Part shown: one piece after another, positions 1 to 8,645 of the stretch
Position numbering within the stretch: the first letter of the stretch is position 1
Layout of the letters: each line of letters begins with the position of its first letter
Assembly (NCBI GenBank): GCA_009026175.1
Contig: WBTZ01000013.1
Span: 1 to 53,240, forward strand
Direction of reading: 5' to 3'
DNA from: Zoogloea sp.
Lineage (GTDB): Bacteria; Pseudomonadota; Gammaproteobacteria; Burkholderiales; Rhodocyclaceae
Length of the DNA: 53,240 bases
Program-made: the position numbers and the translations under genes
The notes under the pieces: generated by a model
Told to the model about the DNA's origin: nothing
Seen by the model: only the letters and a program-made list of their open reading frames with translations
Database searches by the model: none

Positions 1-309
1 CTGCTGATCTCCGACGAGCGGTGGGTGCTCATGCACGAGATGCGCGGTGAGCCAGAGCCCTCCCTCGAGGCCCAGCTGGCTCTGCTGTCGCCCTGCGACC
101 TGGTGCTGGTCGAGGGCTTCAAATCGGTCCAGTTGCCGAAGATCGAGGTGCATCGCCCGGATCACGGCCGGCCGCTGATGTATGCCGACAATCCGGCCAT
201 CGTGGCCGTTGCCACCGACGGGGATCTATCCCTTCCCTTGACCTGTCTCAATCTCAATGAGCCGGCCGCTGTGGCCGAATTCATCCTTCAACATCAAGGG
301 CTCTCATGA
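1..309 (+). CDS. mobB: Molybdopterin-guanine dinucleotide biosynthesis protein B, 3' part
   Basis: The frame is open from the first base, so only the C-terminal 102 residues are present; the N-terminal P-loop lies outside the window. The remaining part contains the 'LVEGFK' strand and a 'NPAIVAVATD' stretch that I recognise from MobB, the GTP-binding partner of MobA in attaching GMP to molybdopterin. The stop overlaps the moeA start in ATGA, and moeA, moaD and moaE follow on the same strand, which supports a Mo-cofactor role. Identification rests on a partial sequence plus context. Confidence 0.82.
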   Translation: MLISDERWVLMHEMRGEPEPSLEAQLALLSPCDLVLVEGFKSVQLPKIEVHRPDHGRPLMYADNPAIVAVATDGDLSLPLTCLNLNEPAAVAEFILQHQGLS

Positions 310-1526
310 AGCAAACCCTGCGTCCCTTCGAAGAGGTCCGTGCCGCGCTGCTCGCCTCGGCCGAGCCGCTTGCCGACATCGAGGCCGTGCCCACGGCCGA
401 AGCCCTGGGGCGGGTGCTGGCTGCGGACCAGGTGTCCGGGCTGGACGTGCCGCCCCTCGACAATTCCCATATGGATGGCTACGCCGTCCGCACGGCCGAC
501 CTGCCGGCTGCGGGTACCCGCCTGCGGGTCGCCCAGCGCATCCCCGCCGGCAGCGTGGGGCATACCCTGGAGGCGGGCACTGCAGCGCGCATCTTCACCG
601 GGGCGCCGATCCCCCATGGCGCCGACGCGGTGGTCATGCAGGAGTTGTGCAGCCCCGACGGCGACGGCGTGATCGTCAATCATCTGCCCAAGCCCGGCGA
701 GTGGATCCGCCAGGCGGGCGAGGATATCGCCCGGGGTGCCACGGTGCTCGGCGCCGGGCTGCGTCTCAACCCGCAGATGCTCGGCCTGGCGGCCTCCGTG
801 GGCTGCGCCACGCTGCCTGTTTTCCGGCGCCTGAAGGTGGCCCTGTTTTCCACCGGCGACGAGCTGGTGATGCCGGGCGAGCCGCTGCCGCCGGGGGCCA
901 TCTACAACTCCAACCGCTACGTGCTGCGCGGCCTGCTGGAGGCGCTCGGTTGCGAGGTCAACGATCTCGGCATCGTGCCCGACAGCCTTGAGGCCACCCG
1001 CCAGGCCTTGCGCACTGCGGCGGCCGGCAATGACCTGATCGTCACCAGCGGTGGCGTTTCGATGGGCGAAGAGGACCACATCAAGCCCGCGGTCACCGCC
1101 GAGGGGCGCCTGGACTCCTGGCTGATCGCCATGAAGCCCGGCAAGCCGGTGGCCTTCGGGCGGGTCAATGACCCGGCGGGCGGCAAGGGCGCAGCCTTCA
1201 TCGGCCTGCCCGGCAACCCGGTGTCCAGCTTCGTGACCTTCATCATGCTGGTCCGCCCCTTCGTGCTGCGTGCCCAGGGGGCGGCGGAATGCCTGCCCCG
1301 TACGCTGCCGCTGGAGGCCGGCTTCGACTGGCCGCGTCCCGACAAGCGCCGCGAGTTCCTGCGGGCCCGTCTGGGGCCCGATGGCCGGGTGCTGCTCTAC
1401 GCCAATCAGGGGCCTGGCGTGCTGACCTCCACCGTGTGGGCCGACGGCCTGGTGAACAACCCCCCGGAAACCGCCATCCGCGCGGGTGACCGGGTGTCCT
1501 TCATCCCTTATTCCGAACTGTTGTGA
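306..1526 (+). CDS. moeA: Molybdopterin molybdenumtransferase MoeA
   Basis: 406 residues, the usual MoeA length. MoeA inserts molybdate into adenylylated molybdopterin in the cytoplasm. The sequence has the N-terminal 'DNSHMDGYAV' motif (about residues 57-66), the central molybdopterin-binding domain with 'TSGGVSMGEEDHIK' (about residue 250) and 'GLPGNPVSSF' (about residue 300), followed by the C-terminal beta-barrel domain. It overlaps mobB upstream by four bases (ATGA) and its stop lies 62 bases before the moaD start, so it is most likely in one transcript with mobB, moaD and moaE. No oddities seen. Confidence 0.95.
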   Translation: MKQTLRPFEEVRAALLASAEPLADIEAVPTAEALGRVLAADQVSGLDVPPLDNSHMDGYAVRTADLPAAGTRLRVAQRIPAGSVGHTLEAGTAARIFTGAPIPHGADAVVMQELCSPDGDGVIVNHLPKPGEWIRQAGEDIARGATVLGAGLRLNPQMLGLAASVGCATLPVFRRLKVALFSTGDELVMPGEPLPPGAIYNSNRYVLRGLLEALGCEVNDLGIVPDSLEATRQALRTAAAGNDLIVTSGGVSMGEEDHIKPAVTAEGRLDSWLIAMKPGKPVAFGRVNDPAGGKGAAFIGLPGNPVSSFVTFIMLVRPFVLRAQGAAECLPRTLPLEAGFDWPRPDKRREFLRARLGPDGRVLLYANQGPGVLTSTVWADGLVNNPPETAIRAGDRVSFIPYSELL

Positions 1527-1588
1527 TGAGCGCTGAGCGGCCGCCAGAAGGCGCTCGCATCGCAGCCCGCGAGGGCGGAGATTTATCT

Positions 1589-1843
1589 ATGAGCATCAAA
1601 GTCCTTTACTTCGCCAGCCTGAGGGAGACCCTCGGCTATTCCCACGAAACCCTGACCCTGCCGGGCACCATCGACACCGTCGCCGCGCTGCGTGGCCACC
1701 TGGCCAAGCGTGGCGGTGCCTGGGAGGCCCTGCAGGAGGGGCGCAACGTGCGTGCCGCCATCAACCAGGAGATGGTCGGCCCGGAAACGGTCGTGCGCGA
1801 CCGCGACGAGATCGCTTTTTTCCCGCCGGTGACCGGAGGCTGA
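1589..1843 (+). CDS. moaD: Molybdopterin synthase sulfur carrier subunit MoaD
   Basis: 84 residues with a ubiquitin-like beta-grasp pattern ending in the obligatory 'GG' (…VTGG), whose C-terminal glycine carries the thiocarboxylate used to build the dithiolene of molybdopterin. The frame is open further upstream (a start near 1523 is possible), but the ATG at 1589 is preceded by GGAG at 1577-1580 and gives the family length, so I chose it. The stop overlaps the moaE start; MoaD and MoaE together form molybdopterin synthase. Confidence 0.92.
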   Translation: MSIKVLYFASLRETLGYSHETLTLPGTIDTVAALRGHLAKRGGAWEALQEGRNVRAAINQEMVGPETVVRDRDEIAFFPPVTGG

Positions 1844-2310
1844 TGATGAGCCGTGTAAGCGTCCAGGAAGCCGACTTCGACATGGCCGCCGAGACCGCGG
1901 CCCTGTCCGCCGGCCGCGGCGATGTCGGCGCGGTGGCGACCTTCCTCGGCCTGGTGCGGGCCGACAAGCTGAGCGGGGAGGGCAGCGAGGTCACCGCCAT
2001 GACCCTGGAACACTATCCGGGCATGACCGAGAAATCCCTGGAGGCCATCATCGTCGAGGCGGAGTCCCGCTGGAGCCTGCTCGGCGTGCGCGTGATCCAC
2101 CGCCATGGGCGCCTGCTGCCGGGCGAGCGCATCGTCTTCGTCGGGGTGGCCAGCGCCCACCGGGGCGACGCCTTCGCCGCCTGCGAGTTCATCATGGACT
2201 ACCTCAAGACCCGCGCCCCCTTCTGGAAGAAGGAAGACACACCGGAAGGCGGGCGCTGGGTCGATGCCCGCGAGTCCGACGACTCCGCCGCCTCCCGCTG
2301 GGAGACCTGA
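1843..2310 (+). CDS. moaE: Molybdopterin synthase catalytic subunit MoaE
   Basis: 155 residues, typical for MoaE, the large subunit that converts precursor Z (cPMP) to molybdopterin using sulfur from MoaD. Visible family landmarks are 'GAVATFLGLVR' near residue 28, 'LEHYPGMTEK' near residue 56, the 'HRHGRLLPGE' segment, and 'RAPFWKKE' near residue 125, which contains the catalytic lysine region. Two in-frame ATGs (1843 and 1846) overlap the moaD stop; either may be used. The gene ends 9 bases before the end of the convergent TRAP gene, with no room for a separate terminator. Confidence 0.94.
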   Translation: MMSRVSVQEADFDMAAETAALSAGRGDVGAVATFLGLVRADKLSGEGSEVTAMTLEHYPGMTEKSLEAIIVEAESRWSLLGVRVIHRHGRLLPGERIVFVGVASAHRGDAFAACEFIMDYLKTRAPFWKKEDTPEGGRWVDARESDDSAASRWET

Positions 2311-2319
2311 CGGCGCGGG

Positions 2320-4152
2320 TCAGTGCAGCCCTGCCCAGGCCGGCAGGGCCGTGGCCAGCTGCGGTACCCAGGAGATCACCAGCGCCCCCAGGAAGATCGC
2401 CAGCAAAGCCGGTAGCACCGACACGGCAATCTCCCGGATCGGGCGGGCGAACATCGCCGAGGCGAAGAAGATGTTCATGCCCGCCGGCGGGCACAGGAAG
2501 CCCATCTCCATCACCGCCAGAAAGATCACCCCGAAATGCACGGGGTCGATCCCATAGCTGATCGCCACCGGCAGCAGCAGGGGCACCAGCACCACGATGG
2601 CCGCGTAGATCTCCATCAGGGCACCGGCCAGGAACAGGAACACGTTCAGCGCCACCAGGAAGGCCAACTTGTTCGGCAGGGTGGCCTGCACCCATTCCAC
2701 TGCGGCATCCGGAATGCCGGCATCCACCAGGTAATTGGTCAGCCCCAGGGCCATGCCGAGGATCAGCATCACCCCGCCGATCACCTGGGCGCAATCCGCC
2801 AGGCAGCGGCGCAGGGTCGCCCAGTCCAGCTCCCGGTGCGCCAGGGCCTGGGTCAGGATGGCGTAGGCGGCCGTCAGCGCGGCGCTCTCGGTGGGGGTCG
2901 CCACGCCGCTGACCAGCGAGCCGATGGCGACCAGTGGCGCCAGGATCTCCCAGCGGGCCGCCCATGCCGCCGCCAGCGTGGCCGCCAGATTGGCGCGGGG
3001 GACTTCGCCCATCGTTGTGTGCGGGACATTCCTGCGGCCCAGGTAGCCGCCCACCGCCAGCAGGGCCGCTACCATCACCAGGGCCGGCACCACGCCGGCC
3101 AGGAACATGGTGTTGATCGGCACCCGGGCGATGATCGCGTACATGATCAGCGGCACCGAGGGGGCCAGCAGCACACCGAGGGCGCTGGCGCTGGTCACCA
3201 GGCTGATGCCCTTGCGTTCCGGCACGCCGGCCTGGGTCAACAGGGGCAGCAGCAGGCCACCCAGGGCCAGGATGGTGACGCCACTGCCCCCGGTGAAGGC
3301 GGTGAAGAAGGAACACAGCAGGGCCGCCGCGACCACGGTGCCGAAGGTGCCGCCGCCGAAGCAGGCGGTGAACAGCCGCCCCAGCCGCCCGGCCGCGCCG
3401 CTGCGGGCAAAGACCAGGCCGGCCAGGGTGAACAGCGGCAGCGCGGGCAGTGAAGGATTGACGGTGATCTGGTAGTGGGACAGGGGAACCGAGGCAATCG
3501 GCTGGCCTTCAGACCAGAACAGGGCCAGGGCGAGGCCGCCCAGCACCGCGAAGATCGGCCCGCCCGCCAGCAGCACCGCCAGCAGGAACACCACCAGCGG
3601 CGCCAGGGGCAGGCTGCCGCCGTCAAAATGATGGGCGAACAGGAAGCCGGCCGTCGTGAGGGCGGCGCCCACCAGATGGCGCACACGGAGCCGGGGCGTG
3701 CAGCGGCTGCCCAGCTTGACGCCGAGGATCAGGAAGCCGGTGGGCATCAGCGCCTGCACGCCCCACACCGGCAGCCCGTAGGCCAGCTCGCGGCCGGCGT
3801 CCACCTCGCTGGCCACGAAGGCCCAGCTGGCGGCGGCCAGCATGCCCGCCAGCAGGGCCGCGCCGCCCTTGGCCAGGCAGAGGGCGGCGGTGCGCAGGCC
3901 GGGGTTGCGCGCCGCGGACAGGCCGCTGCCGAGGGTGGTCAGATGGCCGCCCCTTTCGGCCAGCACCGCACCGAACATGGCCAGCACCAGGCCCAGGTGC
4001 TGGACCAGCAGGGGCGCGTTGTCGATGCCCTTGCCGTGCAGCGGGCGCAGGGTGATCTCCACCAGCGGGATCAGGGTCATCAGGGCCAGCGCCGTGGAGG
4101 CTAAGGCTTCGTCGAAGGCGGTCAGGCGGCGCATGGGTTCCAGGGCGGACAT
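2320..4152 (-). CDS. dctQM: TRAP transporter fused DctQ-DctM membrane subunit
   Basis: 610 residues, about the sum of a small DctQ (around 170) and a large DctM (around 430) subunit. The first 160 residues hold four hydrophobic segments in the DctQ pattern ('LMTLIPLVEITLRPL' and on). The remainder is a many-helix DctM/ion-transporter region with the characteristic 'ALPLFTLAGLVFARSG' and 'LAPSVPLIMYAIIA' segments. DctM carries solute and Na+ across the inner membrane; DctQ is its partner. The gene follows dctP by 7 bases, so the three-gene operon tatT-dctP-dctQM is well supported. The solute is not predictable from the sequence. Confidence 0.9.
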   Translation of the reverse strand: MSALEPMRRLTAFDEALASTALALMTLIPLVEITLRPLHGKGIDNAPLLVQHLGLVLAMFGAVLAERGGHLTTLGSGLSAARNPGLRTAALCLAKGGAALLAGMLAAASWAFVASEVDAGRELAYGLPVWGVQALMPTGFLILGVKLGSRCTPRLRVRHLVGAALTTAGFLFAHHFDGGSLPLAPLVVFLLAVLLAGGPIFAVLGGLALALFWSEGQPIASVPLSHYQITVNPSLPALPLFTLAGLVFARSGAAGRLGRLFTACFGGGTFGTVVAAALLCSFFTAFTGGSGVTILALGGLLLPLLTQAGVPERKGISLVTSASALGVLLAPSVPLIMYAIIARVPINTMFLAGVVPALVMVAALLAVGGYLGRRNVPHTTMGEVPRANLAATLAAAWAARWEILAPLVAIGSLVSGVATPTESAALTAAYAILTQALAHRELDWATLRRCLADCAQVIGGVMLILGMALGLTNYLVDAGIPDAAVEWVQATLPNKLAFLVALNVFLFLAGALMEIYAAIVVLVPLLLPVAISYGIDPVHFGVIFLAVMEMGFLCPPAGMNIFFASAMFARPIREIAVSVLPALLAIFLGALVISWVPQLATALPAWAGLH

Positions 4153-4159
4153 TCAGGAC

Positions 4160-5173
4160 TCAGCGCTTGCCGGCGCGGTAGGCCTTGAGCAGGGAAAAGA
4201 CTTCGTCGAAGGTCTCGGCCGGGACCATGCGGCCGCGGATGCGCGGGTAGAGCTTCTCGGCCAGGTCGTTCCATTCCTTCATCTGTTCGGGGGTCGGGCG
4301 GTGCACCTGAAGGCCACGCTTCTTCATGGCTTCGACGGCTTCATCCACTTCCTGGCGGGCCTTGGTACGCATCTGCAGGCCGGCCTTCTCGCCCGCGCTG
4401 CGCAGGGCCTCGCGGCCGGCCGGGCTCATCTCGTCCCAGCTCTTCCTGGTCACCACCAGGGCGCCGACGATGGGGGCCCAGTTGATGTCGAGCATATGCG
4501 GTGCCGTGCTGTAGACCTGGCTGGCCAGGGCGAAGTAGGGCGTTGCCGGCACGGCGTTGATCATGCCGGTCTGGATGGACGGCAGGATGTCGGTGGTCTC
4601 CAGGGGGACGGGGGTATAGCCCAGGCTCTTCATGATCTCCTGTTGCTCGGATTCACCGGCCCAGGCAAAGAACTTCATCCTGCGGTAGTCGTCGGGCCGC
4701 TGGGCGGCGTCCTTCGAGAAGAAGCGGACCCAGCCGGCGTCACCCCAGGCGAGCACCACGAAGCCCTTGTCGAGGAACTTCCTTTCCATCACCGGGCGCA
4801 TCTTCTCGCGCACGTAGTCCACCTCCTCCCAGCTGCGGAAGAGCAGGGGCATGTTCTGCAGGGCAGCGATCGAGGGCTCGATCTCGCGCAGGCCGACCAC
4901 CGACAGCAGGGCGCCCTGCAACTGGCCGATGCGCATGCGGCGGGCCATGTCGGTCTCGCCGCCCTGGCTGCCGTCCGGGTAGACGAGGTACTTGGCGCCT
5001 TCGCCCTCGGCGCCGCGCCAGGCTTCGCCGACTTCCATCAGCTGGCGGTGGTACAGGGAGTTCTTGGGGGCCAGGGTGCCAATGCGCAGCTGCCCGGCGG
5101 CAAGGGCCTGGGTGCTGGCGAGCAGGCCGAGAGCGAGGGCGGCGAGGGCGACGATACGGCCGATCGGGGTCAT
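4160..5173 (-). CDS. dctP: TRAP transporter periplasmic solute-binding protein DctP
   Basis: 337 residues. The start at 5173 is preceded by an AGGA ribosome site and gives a classic signal peptide (MTPIGRIVALAALALGLL.. ending ALA near residue 25); the frame is open further upstream but that part is arginine-rich shadow sequence. The mature part has the DctP pattern: 'LRIGTLAPKNSLYHRQ', a central 'WVRFFSKDA…YRRMKFFAWA' with the ligand-carboxylate arginine region, and 'ETTDILPSIQTGMINAV'. It captures an organic anion in the periplasm and hands it to DctQM. A carboxylate is the usual ligand, but none can be named. Confidence 0.9.
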   Translation of the reverse strand: MTPIGRIVALAALALGLLASTQALAAGQLRIGTLAPKNSLYHRQLMEVGEAWRGAEGEGAKYLVYPDGSQGGETDMARRMRIGQLQGALLSVVGLREIEPSIAALQNMPLLFRSWEEVDYVREKMRPVMERKFLDKGFVVLAWGDAGWVRFFSKDAAQRPDDYRRMKFFAWAGESEQQEIMKSLGYTPVPLETTDILPSIQTGMINAVPATPYFALASQVYSTAPHMLDINWAPIVGALVVTRKSWDEMSPAGREALRSAGEKAGLQMRTKARQEVDEAVEAMKKRGLQVHRPTPEQMKEWNDLAEKLYPRIRGRMVPAETFDEVFSLLKAYRAGKR

Positions 5174-5232
5174 GGAGTCTTCCTGGGGACGGATGAAGAA
5201 ACGGAATGGCGGGAGGAGGCCTGGGGGCGCGG

Positions 5233-6141
5233 TCAGAACAGGTCGTCGGCGTTGTCGAGCAGCCAGCGCGCGCGGCGGCGCATCACTTCGTTGGCCAGGC
5301 TGCGCGTGCTGCCGGGTTCGTCGCGGATGGCCGCGGCCTGGCGCAGCAGGGCCAGGAAGGCATCCTTGTCGCCGGCCGGCTGGGCGATGCCCTCGGCCTT
5401 GGCGACCAGGGTACCGGCGCTGCGTCCCCCGGACAGGCGCAAGGCCTCGTCGAAGTAGGCAAGGGCCTGGGCGGCGCTGCCGCCCGGGCGGGCCGCCTCG
5501 AAGCTGCCCATCAGGCTGGCCAGGTCGCCCTGGCCGAAGGCGGGGTCGGCCTGCCACGCCAGCGTGGCCAGCCTGTGGGCCAGCGGCAGGTCGGCGACCG
5601 CGTCGGGGTCGTCCTTGGACAGGGAAATTGCGGCACCCCAGGCGGCGGCGCCCCAGTAGGCCAGGGGCAGGTCTGCGGCTTCGAGCGTGGGGACTCCGCC
5701 CGTGCGCAGGGCGGTGGAGAAGCCGGGGTGGCGGCTTTCGAGGGCGCTCAGGGCGTGGTCGCGGCCGCGCCGGTAGAGGCGGGCGGCCCTCTCCCGCAGG
5801 CGCTGGGCGGCCCGGGCATCGCGGCTGTCGAGACGGTCGGCTTCGAAGGCGACGAAGGCGTAGGCGTACTGGGTGAAGCCCCCCGCGGTGGCCGCCGCCA
5901 GACCGGCATGGCCGGGAAGGTCCCGCAGGACGGCCTCGGACAGTTTGAGGTAGAAGGCGCTGGCGTCGCGGGCCAGCTCCAGATCGTCCTCGCCAGCGCT
6001 GCCCTGGGCCGCCAACTGGTCGGCCATGTTGCGCAGCACCAGCTGCTGCGGCGAACAGGCCGTCAGCAGCAGTGCAAACAGAGGCGGCAGGAGGGCGCCA
6101 CCAGGGGCGCGGAGCAGGGAGGTCGCTGAGCGAAGCGCCAT
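5233..6141 (-). CDS. TRAP-associated TatT-like lipoprotein
   Basis: 302 residues. The N-terminus is a lipoprotein signal with lipobox LLTAC (Cys29). The rest is alanine-rich and helical, with repeated short helical hairpins as in the TatT (T-component, TPR-like) lipoproteins that accompany some TRAP transporters; TatT from Treponema forms a trimer that binds the solute receptor. First gene of the operon, 59 bases before the dctP start. It probably sits on the periplasmic face of a membrane and assists ligand delivery. The family call rests on sequence pattern and position, and no catalytic motif is expected. Confidence 0.78.
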   Translation of the reverse strand: MALRSATSLLRAPGGALLPPLFALLLTACSPQQLVLRNMADQLAAQGSAGEDDLELARDASAFYLKLSEAVLRDLPGHAGLAAATAGGFTQYAYAFVAFEADRLDSRDARAAQRLRERAARLYRRGRDHALSALESRHPGFSTALRTGGVPTLEAADLPLAYWGAAAWGAAISLSKDDPDAVADLPLAHRLATLAWQADPAFGQGDLASLMGSFEAARPGGSAAQALAYFDEALRLSGGRSAGTLVAKAEGIAQPAGDKDAFLALLRQAAAIRDEPGSTRSLANEVMRRRARWLLDNADDLF

Positions 6142-6333
6142 GGCAGCAGGGAGGCCCGTTCAGGCGGGGAGACGGAATGCCGCAGGAGCATAGGGGGGAA
6201 TTGTTGCGCCCCAGTTAACGCCGGGCCGGATGACGAAGGATTTTGATCAAACCCTCAAGCCGGCGCCGTCCGGGCCGTCAAACCACCGGTGGGTTCAGCC
6301 CCTTTTCGTCCATTGCCGAGCGAGTCTTCAATC

Positions 6334-7020
6334 ATGAGTTTCCAAGACAAGAACACCGTCGTATGCGGTACCGAGGATCTGCTGGTCAGCCTGTGCAATT
6401 CGGTCAGCAAGGTGCTGACCGCGGCCACGGCCAGCAAGATCCATTACTCTGCGATGGTCCAGCGCATCACCAAGACTTGCCTCAAGCCCGATATCGGCTG
6501 CTTCGTGCTCTTCGACGGGGGCTTCTCCGGCCTGGTGATCATCAATTTCTCGTCCCAGGCGGCGATGGAGTTGTACGCCAGCTACATGCTGAGCATGGGC
6601 ATGGCGCGGGATGAGCTGGCCCGCTCCCATACGTCCGACGAGGTCTCCAACGTGATGGGCGAGCTGATGAACCAGATCGTCGGTGATTTCACCGGCAAGG
6701 TGCGCCAGGAGTTCCAGACCCACATCACCCAGAACCAGCCCAAGATGCTGGCGCTCAACAAGCAGGTCATGCTCAGCGTGGACACCCACATGGACCAGCC
6801 CGAGGCCCGGCGGGTGACCTTCTATACCGGGGCGGGCAACGTCTTCTACCTGGAGCTGGCGGTGGATCGTACCGAGTTCATCAAGCTCTTCGACTTCGAT
6901 GCGCAGGAGAGCGTCGATCCCGAGGATCTGTTCGACCAGGCCGGCCAGGCATCCGAGGCGGCGCCGGCAGGGGATACCCGATCCGAGACGGACGCCTTCC
7001 TCGACTCCCTCGGAATGTGA
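6334..7020 (+). CDS. DUF3334 family protein with CheC/CheX-like features
   Basis: 228 residues from the ATG at 6334; an upstream GTG at 6289 is possible but adds proline-rich, unrelated sequence. I recognise the DUF3334 type by the opening 'VVCGTEDLLVSLCNSV', 'DIGCFVLFDGGFSG' and 'DEVSNVMGELMNQIVGDF'. The last segment resembles the Glu-x2-Asn active-site helix of CheC/CheX phosphatases, which dephosphorylate CheY. That suggests a link to two-component or chemotaxis signalling, but no che or flagellar gene is in the window, so the function is inference. The last 40 residues are acidic and low-complexity. It stands alone, ahead of a porin gene. Confidence 0.75.
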   Translation: MSFQDKNTVVCGTEDLLVSLCNSVSKVLTAATASKIHYSAMVQRITKTCLKPDIGCFVLFDGGFSGLVIINFSSQAAMELYASYMLSMGMARDELARSHTSDEVSNVMGELMNQIVGDFTGKVRQEFQTHITQNQPKMLALNKQVMLSVDTHMDQPEARRVTFYTGAGNVFYLELAVDRTEFIKLFDFDAQESVDPEDLFDQAGQASEAAPAGDTRSETDAFLDSLGM

Positions 7021-7026
7021 TCCGGT

Positions 7027-7049
7027 GGCCGGGGAGATCCGCCCCGGCC
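7027..7049 (+). terminator. GC-rich stem-loop after the DUF3334 gene
   Basis: A perfect 8-bp stem (GGCCGGGG with CCCCGGCC, 7-base loop) begins 7 bases after the stop codon at 7020. There is no clear T-run after it, so it is at most a weak or Rho-assisted terminator. Confidence 0.4.
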
Positions 7050-7247
7050 TGTCGTCTCCTCCATTTGGATGTGCGGCGGACAGTCTTTGCCAAAGCGCAA
7101 CAAGGCTGAAATATCCGGGCGATATGCTCCGCCGCGGTCTGCTTTTGCTGCGCTGCAATGTTCTTGCCATTGCGGTGGTCCGGCAGGCAGAACAGGCTGA
7201 CCGTGGCTCTGCGGCAAGCGCCTGACCTCAATCAAATGGAGAACCTG

Positions 7248-8411
7248 ATGCAAAAGAAACTGATCGCCCTGGCAGTTGCCGGCCTCGCATCCACCGGCGT
7301 TTTCGCCCAGTCCAACGTGACCGTCTACGGCGTTGCCGATGCGTCCTTCGATATCGTCAGGATCGGTGGTGATGCCAATAATGGACTCGGCAACACCAAC
7401 CGCGTGTCCACCAACTCGTCCTACCTGGGCTTCAAGGGCAGCGAGAGCCTGGGCAACGGCCTCACCGCCCTGTTCCAGTTCGAAAGCGGCGTGAGCTTCG
7501 ACAGCGCCGGCGCGCTGAGCACCAACCGCGACAGCTTCGTGGGCCTGAATGGCGGCTTTGGTACCGTGGTGCTGGGCACCCTGACCGGCCCGACCCGCGC
7601 CCTGGGTACCGCCCTCGACGTGAACCCGGGTGCCACCGGCATCGGCGCCAACGCCGGCATCCTGGGCAAGCTGGGCAACCGCCTGCTGGGCTCCACCAGC
7701 GCCACCGGCGATTATGCCGCCAGCTCCACCTGTGCCCGTTCCAGCAGCTGCCAGTCGATCTTCGACAACCGCTGGAAGAACGCCGTGGCCTACGTCTCCC
7801 CGACCTTTGCCGGCGTGAATGCCACCCTTGCCTACGTGGCCAACGAGAACAAGTCCCTGCACGGCATGACCTCCGCCAACACCACCGGCTACGATGTGGG
7901 CGTGAAGTACGCCGGTGGTCCGGTGATGGCGGCGGTGACCTACAACGCCGTGTCCCTGGGCAATGCGGTCGACACCAAGGTGGCCGACCTGCGCGTGGGC
8001 GGTAGCTACAGCTTTGGCCCCGCCAGCATCCGCGCGATCTTCGACCTGGCCCGTGCCGATGATTTCGGCGGTGCCAAGTTCACCCAGGCCGTGTATGGCC
8101 TCGGCGCCACCTTCGACGTGACCCCGGCCACCAAGCTGCTGGGCCAGGTCTATGTGGCCCGCGACGTGAAGCGCAATGGCACCAGCCAGGATGATTCCGG
8201 CGCCAAGCTGTTCGAGGTGGGCGTGCTGCACAGCCTGTCCAAGCGCACCACCCTGAAGGCGACCTACGCCATGATCAACAATGACAAGGCCGCTTCCTAC
8301 GACTTCGGTGTCAACGCCGCTGGCGTGAATACCGGCAGCCTGCCGGGCGGTGCCAGCACCGTCGGCGCCACCGTCCAGGGTATCTCCCTGGGCCTGCGCC
8401 ACACCTTCTGA
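7248..8411 (+). CDS. Gram-negative trimeric porin (neisserial/betaproteobacterial type)
   Basis: 387 residues. The ATG at 7248 has GGAGA 6 bases upstream and starts a clean 20-residue signal peptide (MQKKLIALAVAGLASTGVFA, then QSNVTVYG). The mature protein shows alternating beta-strands, the 'SSYLGFKGSESLGNGLTALF' strand-turn-strand typical of Porin_4, and a C-terminal phenylalanine (…LRHTF), the outer-membrane assembly signal. It forms a 16-stranded general diffusion pore. The 227-base gap upstream probably carries its promoter. A strong terminator follows. Specificity cannot be read from the sequence. Confidence 0.93.
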   Translation: MQKKLIALAVAGLASTGVFAQSNVTVYGVADASFDIVRIGGDANNGLGNTNRVSTNSSYLGFKGSESLGNGLTALFQFESGVSFDSAGALSTNRDSFVGLNGGFGTVVLGTLTGPTRALGTALDVNPGATGIGANAGILGKLGNRLLGSTSATGDYAASSTCARSSSCQSIFDNRWKNAVAYVSPTFAGVNATLAYVANENKSLHGMTSANTTGYDVGVKYAGGPVMAAVTYNAVSLGNAVDTKVADLRVGGSYSFGPASIRAIFDLARADDFGGAKFTQAVYGLGATFDVTPATKLLGQVYVARDVKRNGTSQDDSGAKLFEVGVLHSLSKRTTLKATYAMINNDKAASYDFGVNAAGVNTGSLPGGASTVGATVQGISLGLRHTF

Positions 8412-8440
8412 TCCATCGACCGGAAGACCGCGTCATGAAG

Positions 8441-8464
8441 GGGCGGCCTGCGGGCCGCCCTTTT
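8441..8464 (+). terminator. Rho-independent terminator of the porin gene
   Basis: An 8-bp perfect stem GGGCGGCC/GGCCGCCC (8441-8448 with 8453-8460) with a 4-base loop is followed directly by TTTT, 29 bases after the porin stop. Confidence 0.85.
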
Positions 8465-8519
8465 CATTGGCTGCGGCCGGGAGTTCGTCGTGACGGACGA
8501 GCTTCTTCTTACCCATGCA

Positions 8520-8580
8520 GGGGTGGCTTCAGCCGCCCGCGGACTTCGATATGGCACCTGTGGGCGGCTGAAGCCGCCCC
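8520..8580. repeat. REP-like inverted repeat
   Basis: Two 19-base arms, 8520-8538 and 8562-8580, are inverted copies of each other with one mismatch, separated by 23 bases. Each arm also contains a short internal palindrome around GGCTTCAGCC. This layout matches bacterial REP/BIME-type extragenic palindromes. It lies between the porin terminator and the end of the convergent gene at 8646. Whether further copies exist in the genome cannot be seen here. Confidence 0.55.
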
Positions 8581-8645
8581 GACGGGCGGGTCACGCCAGG
8601 TGGCCGTCACGTGATGCGGGCGGGCCTGCCGATGCTTCGGGAGGC

